Source: Clostridia bacterium
GTDB taxonomy: Bacteria; Bacillota; Clostridia; UBA1381
Assembly: GCA_017404065.1 (NCBI GenBank)
Contig: JAFRDB010000049.1
Coordinates: 1 to 36,078 of the forward strand
Direction of reading: 5' to 3'
Length of the DNA: 36,078 nucleotides
Positions 24,722 to 32,573 of this stretch are shown in pieces. Each line of letters begins with the position of its first letter. The stretch's first letter is position 1. A model generated the notes under the pieces. That model did no database searches, was not told where the DNA came from, and saw only the letters and a program-made list of their open reading frames with translations. The translations under genes were made by a program, and so were the position numbers.

Positions 24722-25748
24722 TTTAGACGGGATAAAACGGTATTTGAGAGAATATGACGGTGAGAGCAAAATCATAATGGAGGTTTGCGGCACGCATACC
24801 GCGTCTGTTTCCGAGAACGGGATAGCGGATATGCTTTCGCCGAAAATAAAGCTGATATCCGGCCCCGGCTGTCCGGTTTGCGTTACTGTCGCGGCATATA
24901 TAGACAGACTGATCGAGCTTGCGATGGAGGAGAACACAACGGTAATTTCCTTCGGAGATATGCTGCGCGTTACCGGATCCCGGCTGTCGCTGCGTGATGC
25001 CGCGGCGGTGGGCGGAAGCGTTAAGATAGTGTATTCTCCGTTTGAGGCGATCAGCCTTGCAAAGGCGTCACCGGAGCGAAGATTTGTGTTTGCGGCGGTT
25101 GGGTTTGAGACGACAACGCCGATATATGCGCTTATGTCGGAGCAGATAATAAATGAAGATATAAAGAATTTGCTGCTGCTGACAGCTCTCAAGACTATGC
25201 CTGCCGCGATACGCGCGGTTTCCGGCGCGAATATTACCGGATTTCTTGCGCCGGGTCATGTCGGTGTAATAACCGGACACAGGCTTTTTGAGGAGCTTGC
25301 AAGGGAGCTTGGCAAGCCGTTTGTTACGGCAGGCTTCAAGGGGGAGGAGCTGCTTGCCGCGATATACGCGCTTACAAAGCTAAAGAGCGGCGCGGCGCTT
25401 AACCTTTATCCCTCTGCGGTAACATACGAGGGCAATGTCAGGGCGAGGGAGATAACAAACAAGTATTTTGAGCCGTGTCGGGCGGCGTGGCGCGGACTGG
25501 GCATAATAGACGGTTCAGGCATGAAGCTGCGCGATGAATACAGTTTCCTTGACATCGGCAGCTCCGGACTTGTGAATGACAGCGTAAAGGATAAGGGCTG
25601 CCGTTGCGGCGATGTCATAACCGGAAGGATAAGTCCGCGCGGATGTCCGCTGTTCGGACGCGTGTGCACTCCGGATACGCCCTGCGGCGCGTGTATGGTC
25701 TCGACAGAGGGCAGCTGCTTCCATTATTATATAAACGGGAGAGTGTAG
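24714..25748 (+). CDS. hypD: Hydrogenase maturation Fe-S protein HypD
   Basis: HypD is the scaffold where Fe receives its CN and CO ligands, together with HypC. The 344-residue product has the conserved active-site segments EVCGTHT and GPGCPVCVT. The C-terminal cysteines of the [4Fe-4S] cluster are in CRCGDV, GCPLFGRVC and CGACMVSTEGSC. I take the ATG at 24714, with GAGGAG 7 bases upstream, over a TTG two codons earlier. Not to be confused with the hydroxyproline dehydratase that shares the gene name. Confidence 0.96.
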   Translation: MPDLDGIKRYLREYDGESKIIMEVCGTHTASVSENGIADMLSPKIKLISGPGCPVCVTVAAYIDRLIELAMEENTTVISFGDMLRVTGSRLSLRDAAAVGGSVKIVYSPFEAISLAKASPERRFVFAAVGFETTTPIYALMSEQIINEDIKNLLLLTALKTMPAAIRAVSGANITGFLAPGHVGVITGHRLFEELARELGKPFVTAGFKGEELLAAIYALTKLKSGAALNLYPSAVTYEGNVRAREITNKYFEPCRAAWRGLGIIDGSGMKLRDEYSFLDIGSSGLVNDSVKDKGCRCGDVITGRISPRGCPLFGRVCTPDTPCGACMVSTEGSCFHYYINGRV

Positions 25749-25757
25749 AAGAACGAT

Positions 25758-26738
25758 ATGAAGATAACAATGGCACATGGCAGCGGCGGAAGGGCAACGT
25801 CGCAGCTTATAAACGATGTTTTTAAAAACGCAAACTCAAATCCTGTCCTTGACATGATGGAGGATGCGGCTGTTGTTGCCGGCAGCGGCAGAATAGCAGT
25901 CACCACTGACAGCTTTGTTATTACGCCGCTGTTTTTTAAGGGAGGCGATATCGGCAGACTTGCGGTTTGCGGAACGGTAAATGATCTTCTTATGCGCGGC
26001 GCCATCCCTAAATATATAACGAGCGCTTATATCATCGAAGAGGGTGCGGACACAGACGATCTGCGGCGTATTGCCGAGTCTATGGCGGAAACGGCGCGCG
26101 AGGCGGGAGTTATTGTTGTCGCGGGTGACACAAAGGTAACGGAGGGCAGCGGAAATGTGTATATAAACACGACCGGTGTTGGCTTTGTGCCGGAGGACAC
26201 AGATATAAAAAGCTCCGACTGCAAACTGGGAGACGCGCTTATAGTCTCCGGCGATCTTGGCGAGCATCATGCGGCGATAATGAGCCGGAGGATGGGGATA
26301 GAAAACAATATAAAAAGCGATTGCGCACCGCTCGGCGAGATGGTAATGAATATGATAGATGCCGGTATAGAGCTGCACGCTATGCGCGATATCACGCGCG
26401 GCGGTCTCGGTACTGTTTTAAACGAGCTTGCGTCCGCGTCGGGATGCGGCTTTGAGCTGAATGAAGCGGATATCCCCGTAACGCCTGAGGTGGAGGGCTT
26501 TGCAAGGATACTCGGTCTTAATATCATGCACATGGGTAATGAAGGCAAGCTTGCGGCAGTGGTTGCGGAGCGCGATGCGGAGCGGGCGCTCGGTATAATA
26601 AAAAACAGCCGCTACGGAGCGGCTGCTGCGATCATCGGAAGAGTAACCGGCGGCGAAGGTGTAGTTATGAACACACGCCTCGGCGGAAAACGAGTTATAA
26701 CAGAGCTTTTCGGCGAGGGCTTGCCAAGGATCTGCTAA
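25758..26738 (+). CDS. hypE: Hydrogenase maturation dehydratase HypE
   Basis: HypE converts the carbamoyl group received from HypF into a thiocyanate at its C-terminal cysteine with ATP. The 326-residue protein starts with MAHGSGGRAT, has the PurM-like ATP-binding fold (DAAVV, GDTKVTEG, MRDITRGGLG) and ends in the required PRIC with Cys326 last. Its stop codon overlaps the stop codon of the convergent hypA by 4 bases in all. Codons around 26606-26625 form a hairpin that acts as terminator for the opposite strand (see separate entry). Confidence 0.96.
   Translation: MKITMAHGSGGRATSQLINDVFKNANSNPVLDMMEDAAVVAGSGRIAVTTDSFVITPLFFKGGDIGRLAVCGTVNDLLMRGAIPKYITSAYIIEEGADTDDLRRIAESMAETAREAGVIVVAGDTKVTEGSGNVYINTTGVGFVPEDTDIKSSDCKLGDALIVSGDLGEHHAAIMSRRMGIENNIKSDCAPLGEMVMNMIDAGIELHAMRDITRGGLGTVLNELASASGCGFELNEADIPVTPEVEGFARILGLNIMHMGNEGKLAAVVAERDAERALGIIKNSRYGAAAAIIGRVTGGEGVVMNTRLGGKRVITELFGEGLPRIC
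26600..26625 (-). terminator. Intrinsic terminator of hypBA, embedded in hypE
   Basis: A perfect 8-bp GC-rich stem (CAGCCGCT at 26606-26613 with AGCGGCTG at 26618-26625, loop of 4) is followed on the minus strand by six T (26605-26600). It lies about 110 bases past the hypA stop codon and inside the hypE reading frame. On the plus strand there is no T-run after it, so it should not stop hypE transcription. Confidence 0.8.
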
Positions 26739-27079
26739 TCATCAATATCAATACTCTCAACAAGAAACTCCTTGCCGGAAACTATTGTGAGCTTTTGCGA
26801 TCCGCAATGGTCACAGCGGAAACGAAAGCGTATAAGATGCGTTTCACCTCCGCAGTCAAGGCATTTTGCAATGGCTGGTATCCGCTTGAATACAAGCGCG
26901 GCACCGTGTGCTATTGTGTTCTCGCTTACAATATCAAAATATTCCTGAATATACTGAGGAACACACCCGGTCATTTCGCCGAGTGTGATCTTTATTTTAT
27001 TTACCTTTTTTGCGCCCTCATGTTCTGCGGTTTCAAGCGCGATATTTAAGATGCTCTGGGTTATGGAAAGCTCATGCAT
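26735..27079 (-). CDS. hypA: Hydrogenase nickel-insertion protein HypA
   Basis: HypA delivers Ni to the hydrogenase large subunit together with HypB. The 114-residue protein begins MHELSIT, where His2 and the N-terminus bind Ni. It has two zinc-binding CX2C pairs, CLDCGG and CDHCGS. Length fits the family (113-118). It overlaps hypB by 8 bases upstream and the hypE stop by 4 bases tail to tail. Confidence 0.96.
   Translation of the reverse strand: MHELSITQSILNIALETAEHEGAKKVNKIKITLGEMTGCVPQYIQEYFDIVSENTIAHGAALVFKRIPAIAKCLDCGGETHLIRFRFRCDHCGSQKLTIVSGKEFLVESIDIDD
26962..26998 (+). terminator. Possible terminator of the ech-hyp operon, inside hypA
   Basis: Positions 26962-26970 pair with 26979-26987 with one mismatch in 9, followed by ATCTTTATTTTAT on the plus strand. 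It lies about 225 bases past the hypE stop, antisense to hypA. The T-tract is interrupted, so this is weak. No better plus-strand terminator was found between hypE and the promoters near 27800. Confidence 0.35.
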
Positions 27080-27731
27080 TTATTTTTTCCTCTATCCTGC
27101 TCCTGAGCCACGCGTTGAAGCTGTTGAGTCCGTCGCCGCTCTTGTTTGATACGTTAAATATGCTTATATCGGGATTTATCGCTTGCGCGTTTTGCGTTAC
27201 TCTTAACTCGTCAAAGTCAAAATAGCTTATCATGTCGTATTTATTTAAAACAAGCGCATCTGTTGTCCGGAACATCAGCGGATATTTTTCAACCTTGTCA
27301 TCGCCCTCAGGTATGCTTAAAAGAGCGATACGGATGTCCTCGCCAATATTGAACTCGGCAGGACAGACAAGATTTCCGATGTTTTCGACAAAGATAACAT
27401 CGAGCTTGTCAAGGTCAAAGTCCGGCAGGATGTGCTGTATTGACATTGCCTCTATATGGCACGCGCCGTCAGTGTTGAGCTGTACTACCGGCACACCCAG
27501 CGCCTTCATTTTCTCAGCGTCGATCGCTCCCGCTATATCTCCTTCGATAACGCCTATCGAAAGCGTTTCCGACAGCTGTTTTATAACGGAAGTTATAAGA
27601 GAGGTCTTGCCTGCGCCCGGCGAGCCCATGACATTTACAAGGCAAACCCTCTTTTCTGTTAATTTCTTTTTTACCTCATCGGATACGTCCTCGTTCCATT
27701 CCATTATCTGATGAACCACCTTGATTTCCAT
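27072..27731 (-). CDS. hypB: Hydrogenase nickel-insertion GTPase HypB
   Basis: HypB is the GTPase that drives Ni insertion with HypA. The 219-residue product has the P-loop GSPGAGKTS, the metal site segment DGACHIEA, FVENIGNLVCPAEF and NKYD for guanine recognition. The N-terminal Cys/His-rich Ni-storage region seen in some relatives is missing. I take the ATG at 27731 with AAAGGAG about 8 bases upstream over the GTG three codons earlier. Confidence 0.96.
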   Translation of the reverse strand: MEIKVVHQIMEWNEDVSDEVKKKLTEKRVCLVNVMGSPGAGKTSLITSVIKQLSETLSIGVIEGDIAGAIDAEKMKALGVPVVQLNTDGACHIEAMSIQHILPDFDLDKLDVIFVENIGNLVCPAEFNIGEDIRIALLSIPEGDDKVEKYPLMFRTTDALVLNKYDMISYFDFDELRVTQNAQAINPDISIFNVSNKSGDGLNSFNAWLRSRIEEKINA

Positions 27732-27752
27732 ATATACCACTCCTTTAGCACC

Positions 27753-27781
27753 ATTATATCACAAATTGACGGATCATGCAA
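27753..27781 (-). promoter_or_regulatory. Sigma-A promoter of hypBA
   Basis: On the minus strand a perfect TATAAT (27758-27753) with TGA extension lies 17 bases from a weak -35 box TTGCAT (27781-27776). The poor -35 box suggests that the extended -10 carries much of the strength. Confidence 0.7.
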
Positions 27782-27802
27782 GACAAAAAAGAGCTTAAAA
27801 CA

Positions 27803-27831
27803 TTGACAACGAATTATTTGTGTGGTAAAAT
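27803..27831 (+). promoter_or_regulatory. Sigma-A promoter of the gdpP-rplI-dnaB cluster
   Basis: TTGACA (27803-27808) and TAAAAT (27826-27831) are 17 bases apart with TGG before the -10 box. It is divergent from the hypBA promoter with about 21 bases between the two -35 boxes. Confidence 0.85.
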
Positions 27832-27875
27832 ATTATAGGGGTTGTATCTGATAATAATTATCAGGAGGTAATAGT

Positions 27876-28178
27876 ATGAATATTTCCGGCAATCTCAAGG
27901 CGATTGACAGTATCAAGGCGGAGATTTTATCCGAAGTAGCAAATCTTTACAGGCTGCTTGCTGATTATGATGAGCTTGCTGATTACGGCAATGTGGAAAG
28001 CTCTATCGCCACCATTGTGGCTATGGACTACATACTTGCCATGCATTTAGGCATAACTTGCTCTACAATCGACAGTCGGATATGCGAGCTGCTTAAGCTG
28101 GCTGAGGAAAACGGACATTCGCTTGAAACGGATTTTGGCGATATGTCTGAGCTACATAAGTATATAAAGAAAAGATAA
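27876..28178 (+). CDS. MazG-like family protein
   Basis: This 100-residue, mainly helical protein matches the pattern of the small MazG-like proteins often found just before gdpP in Clostridia. The shared pattern is NLKAIDSIKAEILSEVANLY at the start, a middle helix with LAMHLGI, and a C-terminal segment like HSLETDFGDMSELHKYIK. The acidic EXXE metal-binding signature of true MazG pyrophosphohydrolases is not evident, so catalytic activity is doubtful. AGGAGG lies 8 bases before the ATG. It is the first gene after the promoter at 27803. The family call comes from memory of the pattern; function unknown. Confidence 0.6.
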   Translation: MNISGNLKAIDSIKAEILSEVANLYRLLADYDELADYGNVESSIATIVAMDYILAMHLGITCSTIDSRICELLKLAEENGHSLETDFGDMSELHKYIKKR

Positions 28179-28200
28179 TAAGGTATTAAAGGTCATAACT

Positions 28201-30201
28201 ATGGAGAAAAAATACAGGATGCCTGCCGAGAATATATTTTATGCGGCGGCTGCGGGAGGCGCGGCGCTCATAATAACAGCGATGATATTTGCTGTTATGG
28301 GTATGTATATTGCGGCTGTCGCCGAGCTTACGGTTGGTGTGGGAGTAACGGCATACGCTTATTTGCAGATACGTAAAGATAAGAAGAAGAAAAAAGGATA
28401 TCTGAACACCGTAAGTGAAAGCTTATCTGAGATCTCCGAGGCGAATCTTGACAGTGTGCCCATCGCACTTGCAATTTGCTCGGTGGACGGCGTAATACGG
28501 TGGCACAATGATCTGTTCCGAGAGATGGTCGGAGGCAGAGAGCTTTATGGCGAGATGCTCGAGAATTATATACAGGAGCTGAAATGGGCGAATGTTCTGA
28601 AATTCCCTAAGGGTAATACTATGCAGAGCAGGATAGGGGAGAAAGTTTTTTCTCTTACCTGGCGCATGATAAAGGATGCGCGATCTGAAACGGAGAAGTA
28701 TTCTGTATATTTTTATTTCAGAGATATCACGGCTGAAACACAGCTTATGGCTGCTTATAATAACGAGCGCATTGATGTGGCGATGATCAATATCGATAAT
28801 TATGATGACTTCCTCCAACGCGTTGATGATGATACGGTGGAGGAGGCTGCATCGAAGATGAGAGGCGTGATCGCGGCGTGGTCGCGCGAGTCTGACGCTG
28901 TCCTTAAAAAGACTGACCGCGACAGGTATTTTGCCGCGTTTGAGCATCAGTATCTTGACGGTTATATCAAAAAGGATTTTGACATAATAAAAAAGATTAC
29001 GGATGTCGCAAAGGAGTTCAAGTTCCCGCTTTCGATCAGTATCGGTATAGGTACGGGCGGAAGTATGTATGAAAATGAAAAAAGCGCGAGAAACGCGCTT
29101 GATCTTGCTCTCGGCAGAGGCGGAGGTCAGGTTTGCATCAAGGATGATATGCAATTCAAATTTTACGGCGGCAAGAGCGTGGATTACGAACGCAGCTCGC
29201 GCGTTAAAGCGCGCGCGGTCGCGTCAGCACTCTCAGAGCTGATAAGCGACAGCGACAACGTAATATTTATGGGCCATGCATCGGCGGATTTCGACTGCTT
29301 TGGCGCTGCTGTCGGTTTGCAGCGGGCAGTGCGCGTGCTCGGCAAAACTCCGTATATCATCCATGACGATATATCACCCGCGATAGACAATATGTATGCT
29401 GCCCTGGAAAAAACCGAGGAATACAGAGGAATGTTCGTAAACGGAGCGGAGGCAGCGGAGCGTGTAAGCGAAAATACGCTTCTTGTTGTGCTTGACACAC
29501 ATCGGCCGATAATGCTGCCGTGTCCGGAGCTGTTAGACCGCATTGCAAAGGTCGTGCTCATAGATCACCACAGACGTTCGACGGATTTTATAAGCCCTTG
29601 CTCGCTGATTTACCATGAGCCGTATGCTTCCTCTACCTGTGAGATGGTAACGGAGCTTCTGGAGTACATGAACGCAAGCGGGGAACTGACAAAGCTTGAA
29701 GCGGAATGTGTTTACAGCGGAATAATCCTTGACACAAAGAATTTCATGCTAAAGACAGGTGTGCGTACCTTTGAAGCGGCATCATATCTGAGACGGATGG
29801 GGCTTGATACCGTTGCGGTAAAGCGTATGTTTTCGATCGGCAAGGCTGAATATGCGATGAAGTCTGACATAGTAAAGTCCGCAAGGACAGTCGCCGGCGA
29901 GATAGCAGTAGCAAACACGTATACTTCATCCAAAAATATGCGGCAGATTGCTTCACAGGCAGCGGATGATATGCTCAATATCACTAATGTCATAGCATCC
30001 GTAGTCGTATATCCGGCTGACGGAGGTACAGGCTTCAGTGCAAGATCTATAGGCACGATAAATGTCCAGCTGATAATGGAAAAGCTCGGCGGCGGCGGAC
30101 ACTTGACCGTTGCGGGCGCGTTCATACGCGGTATAGGTGTGGATGAAGGCGTCAAACGTGCCGAGGAAGCGATAAGGTCATACGTAGAAGATACGAAATA
30201 G
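28201..30201 (+). CDS. gdpP: Cyclic-di-AMP phosphodiesterase GdpP
   Basis: GdpP degrades the second messenger c-di-AMP at the membrane. The 666-residue product has two N-terminal hydrophobic helices (about 10-56), a PAS domain (about 75-175), a degenerate GGDEF domain (about 190-305, without a clear GGDEF) and a C-terminal DHH/DHHA1 phosphodiesterase (about 335-660). The catalytic motifs are intact: MGHASADFD, VLDTHRP, LIDHHRR and GGGGH. Length fits the family (about 650-660). AAAGG lies 8 bases before the ATG. gdpP followed by rplI and dnaB is a conserved Firmicute order. Confidence 0.94.
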   Translation: MEKKYRMPAENIFYAAAAGGAALIITAMIFAVMGMYIAAVAELTVGVGVTAYAYLQIRKDKKKKKGYLNTVSESLSEISEANLDSVPIALAICSVDGVIRWHNDLFREMVGGRELYGEMLENYIQELKWANVLKFPKGNTMQSRIGEKVFSLTWRMIKDARSETEKYSVYFYFRDITAETQLMAAYNNERIDVAMINIDNYDDFLQRVDDDTVEEAASKMRGVIAAWSRESDAVLKKTDRDRYFAAFEHQYLDGYIKKDFDIIKKITDVAKEFKFPLSISIGIGTGGSMYENEKSARNALDLALGRGGGQVCIKDDMQFKFYGGKSVDYERSSRVKARAVASALSELISDSDNVIFMGHASADFDCFGAAVGLQRAVRVLGKTPYIIHDDISPAIDNMYAALEKTEEYRGMFVNGAEAAERVSENTLLVVLDTHRPIMLPCPELLDRIAKVVLIDHHRRSTDFISPCSLIYHEPYASSTCEMVTELLEYMNASGELTKLEAECVYSGIILDTKNFMLKTGVRTFEAASYLRRMGLDTVAVKRMFSIGKAEYAMKSDIVKSARTVAGEIAVANTYTSSKNMRQIASQAADDMLNITNVIASVVVYPADGGTGFSARSIGTINVQLIMEKLGGGGHLTVAGAFIRGIGVDEGVKRAEEAIRSYVEDTK

Positions 30202-30213
30202 AGGAGGAGAACA

Positions 30214-30663
30214 ATGCAGGTAATACTTACACAAGACGTAAAGGGACAGGGAAAAAAAGGACAGATGGTGAAGGTTTCAGACGGCTATGCGCGGAATTTT
30301 CTGCTGCCCAAGGGCCTCGCAAAAGAGGCAACAAAGGAAAACATAAATGTATTAAAGGGAAAGCGCGAGTCGCTTGAATATAAGGTCAGGACAGAGACCG
30401 CGGAGGCAGAGGCTATTGCAGAGCGCATGAAGAGCATCGAGCTTATTATCAAGTCAAAGTCGGGCGATAACGGCAAGCTGTTCGGTTCGGTCACATCTAA
30501 GGATGTTGCCGACGCGCTGACCGCGCAGGAGCATATAAAGCTTGATAAGAAAAAGTTTGTTATGCCTGATGGCGGCATCAAGACTCTCGGCACGACAACC
30601 TTAAAGGTGAAGCTGTATGCGGGAGTTACGGGCGAGCTGAAGGTAACGGTAGAGAAAGCATAA
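30214..30663 (+). CDS. rplI: Ribosomal protein bL9
   Basis: The 149-residue protein has the two-domain L9 form: the N-terminal rRNA-binding domain with VKGQGKKGQMVKVSDGYARNFL-type signature (about 9-30), a long connecting helix, and a C-terminal domain (about 75-149). AGAGGAGGAG is just upstream of the ATG. It lies 12 bases after gdpP. Confidence 0.97.
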   Translation: MQVILTQDVKGQGKKGQMVKVSDGYARNFLLPKGLAKEATKENINVLKGKRESLEYKVRTETAEAEAIAERMKSIELIIKSKSGDNGKLFGSVTSKDVADALTAQEHIKLDKKKFVMPDGGIKTLGTTTLKVKLYAGVTGELKVTVEKA

Positions 30664-30688
30664 GATAAAAATAAGGAGTTAACGGTTT

Positions 30689-32062
30689 ATGGATGAAGAA
30701 AACAGCTTGTCGCTTGCGGAGCTGAATGCACAAAGCGTGGCGGAGCGTGATCTTCCTTTCAATATGGAAGCTGAGCAGGCTGTTTTGGGCAGTATGCTCA
30801 CAGACCAGTCGAGCGTTTCCGATGCAGCGGAGCTTTTGCTGCCGGAGGATTTCTATTTTTCGGCGAACCGATTCATTTATGATGCGATCCTTGATCTTTT
30901 CAATGACAATAAGGCGATAGATTTCGTAACCGTATCGGAGCAACTGAAGATAAGCGGACGTCTGGACGCGGTAGGCGGGATAGACTACCTTAAAAGGATA
31001 TCCATGAGCGTTCCCACAACGCAGCATGTCAGATACTATTCAAAGATAATCAAGGAAAAATCTATACTTCGCAAACTAATAAAGAGCGCCGGTGAAATTT
31101 CGGAAATGGCATATAGCGAGGATGACAGCCTCGCGCGGATGCTTGAACGCTCAGAGCAGATAATATTTGATATTTCCGCTTCGCGCGAGCAGAGCGATAT
31201 AGTACATATAGGCGACATTCTACAGGCGAGCTATGAGCTTATCGCAAAGAACGCGGAAGCCGGCACCGGACTTACGGGACTTGACACGGGCTTTGGAGAG
31301 CTTAACAAGAACACAGGTGGTTTCCATGCCGGAGAGCTTATAATCATAGCCGGACGTCCGGGTATGGGTAAGAGCACGTTTGCCGTAAATATTGCCGAGC
31401 ATATAAGTATAGGCATGGATAAGCCGGTCGCGATATTCAATCTTGAGATGCCCAAGGAGCAGGTGGTGAACAGAATAATCTGTTCGCAGGCGCTAATCGA
31501 TAATTCAAATATACAGACCGGAAATATGCAGAAGGACGACTGGACAAAGATCATAGAGGTTGCCGACGATATTGCAAAGGCGCCTCTGTATATTGACGAT
31601 ACGCCGACTATCACCGTGTCACAGATACGCGCAAAGTGCCGCAGACTGAAGCAGACAAGCGGTCTTTCGGCTGTAGTGATAGATTATCTTCAGCTTATGC
31701 AGGGCAGCGGCAGAAGTGAAAATCGTCAGCAGGAAATTGCGGAGATATCACGTTCGCTTAAAGTGCTGGCAAAGGAGCTTGATATACCTGTTATCGCGCT
31801 GTCGCAGCTACGCCGTGAGAGTGAGAGACAGAAGGGCGGAAGACCGGCACTGTCCGACCTCAGAGAGTCGGGTGCGATAGAGCAGGATGCCGACCTTGTA
31901 ATGTTCCTGTTCAGGAACTATTACTACAGCAAGGATCCTGAGGAGAAGTATCTTGCTGAATGTATAATCGCTAAAAATCGTAACGGAGCCACAACGGATT
32001 TTAAGCTTGGTTTCCGCGGCGAGTACTCAAAGTTTCAGAATTTAGAGTATAGAGAGGAATGA
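30689..32062 (+). CDS. dnaB: Replicative DNA helicase
   Basis: DnaB (DnaC in Bacillus) is the hexameric helicase of the replication fork. The 457-residue product has the N-terminal helical domain (NMEAEQAVLGSML, about 25-37) and a RecA-like C-terminal domain. Walker A is GRPGMGKST, Walker B is VVIDYLQLM, then ALSQLRRESE and the end segment AKNRNGATTDFKLGF. No intein or extra domain is present. AAGGAG stands upstream of the ATG at 30689. Confidence 0.97.
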   Translation: MDEENSLSLAELNAQSVAERDLPFNMEAEQAVLGSMLTDQSSVSDAAELLLPEDFYFSANRFIYDAILDLFNDNKAIDFVTVSEQLKISGRLDAVGGIDYLKRISMSVPTTQHVRYYSKIIKEKSILRKLIKSAGEISEMAYSEDDSLARMLERSEQIIFDISASREQSDIVHIGDILQASYELIAKNAEAGTGLTGLDTGFGELNKNTGGFHAGELIIIAGRPGMGKSTFAVNIAEHISIGMDKPVAIFNLEMPKEQVVNRIICSQALIDNSNIQTGNMQKDDWTKIIEVADDIAKAPLYIDDTPTITVSQIRAKCRRLKQTSGLSAVVIDYLQLMQGSGRSENRQQEIAEISRSLKVLAKELDIPVIALSQLRRESERQKGGRPALSDLRESGAIEQDADLVMFLFRNYYYSKDPEEKYLAECIIAKNRNGATTDFKLGFRGEYSKFQNLEYREE

Positions 32063-32066
32063 TTTT

Positions 32067-32573
32067 ATGGCATCGGATAATGAAATAATGGTTCTCATTT
32101 ATGAGACGGTACAGAAGCAGCTCAATCAGATAAAGGATTCGCGCGTTATGATACAGTCGCTCGCAAACAGAACGGCTGAGATGGAAAGCGCGGTCAAGGC
32201 TATCAGTGAGGAGACGCAGGCGGTAACGATGCGGCTTGCAGCGCTTGAGGAGAGTGTGGCGGCGCTTACGGATAAGACCGTTACGAGTGTTGACAGAGTT
32301 AATGATACCGACGATAAGCTTCGCAGTACTGTTGACGCAATGCGTAACACCATTGATAAAGTGACAAATCCGAGCATATCGCTTATCAGCAGTAACAACA
32401 GCGCTATGAAGGAGTCTGTACGGGAGCTTGCCGGCGCGCACCGTGATATAATGGACAGGTTCGAGGGTTACGAGATACGGATGCTAAAGCTTGAGGACAA
32501 CATAGATAAGCTATTTAAAAGACAGGTGCTGATAGCCCAGCCTGAACCGAAGCAGGAGTCGGAAGATGAATAA
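32067..32573 (+). CDS. Coiled-coil protein of unknown function
   Basis: I do not recognise this 168-residue protein. It has no hydrophobic helix and no cysteine. Most of it (about 15-150) shows heptad spacing of hydrophobic residues with many Glu, Lys and Asp, so an elongated coiled coil is likely. The end is acidic. GAGAGGA lies 8 bases before the ATG, within the end of dnaB, and the gene overlaps folB-folK by 8 bases. Its place between dnaB and folate genes does not reveal a role. Confidence 0.75.
   Translation: MASDNEIMVLIYETVQKQLNQIKDSRVMIQSLANRTAEMESAVKAISEETQAVTMRLAALEESVAALTDKTVTSVDRVNDTDDKLRSTVDAMRNTIDKVTNPSISLISSNNSAMKESVRELAGAHRDIMDRFEGYEIRMLKLEDNIDKLFKRQVLIAQPEPKQESEDE

Noticed and set aside
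24714-25748. hypD as a hydroxyproline dehydratase
   Set aside because: The shared gene name is misleading; size, GPGCPVC and the C-terminal cysteines identify the hydrogenase maturation factor.
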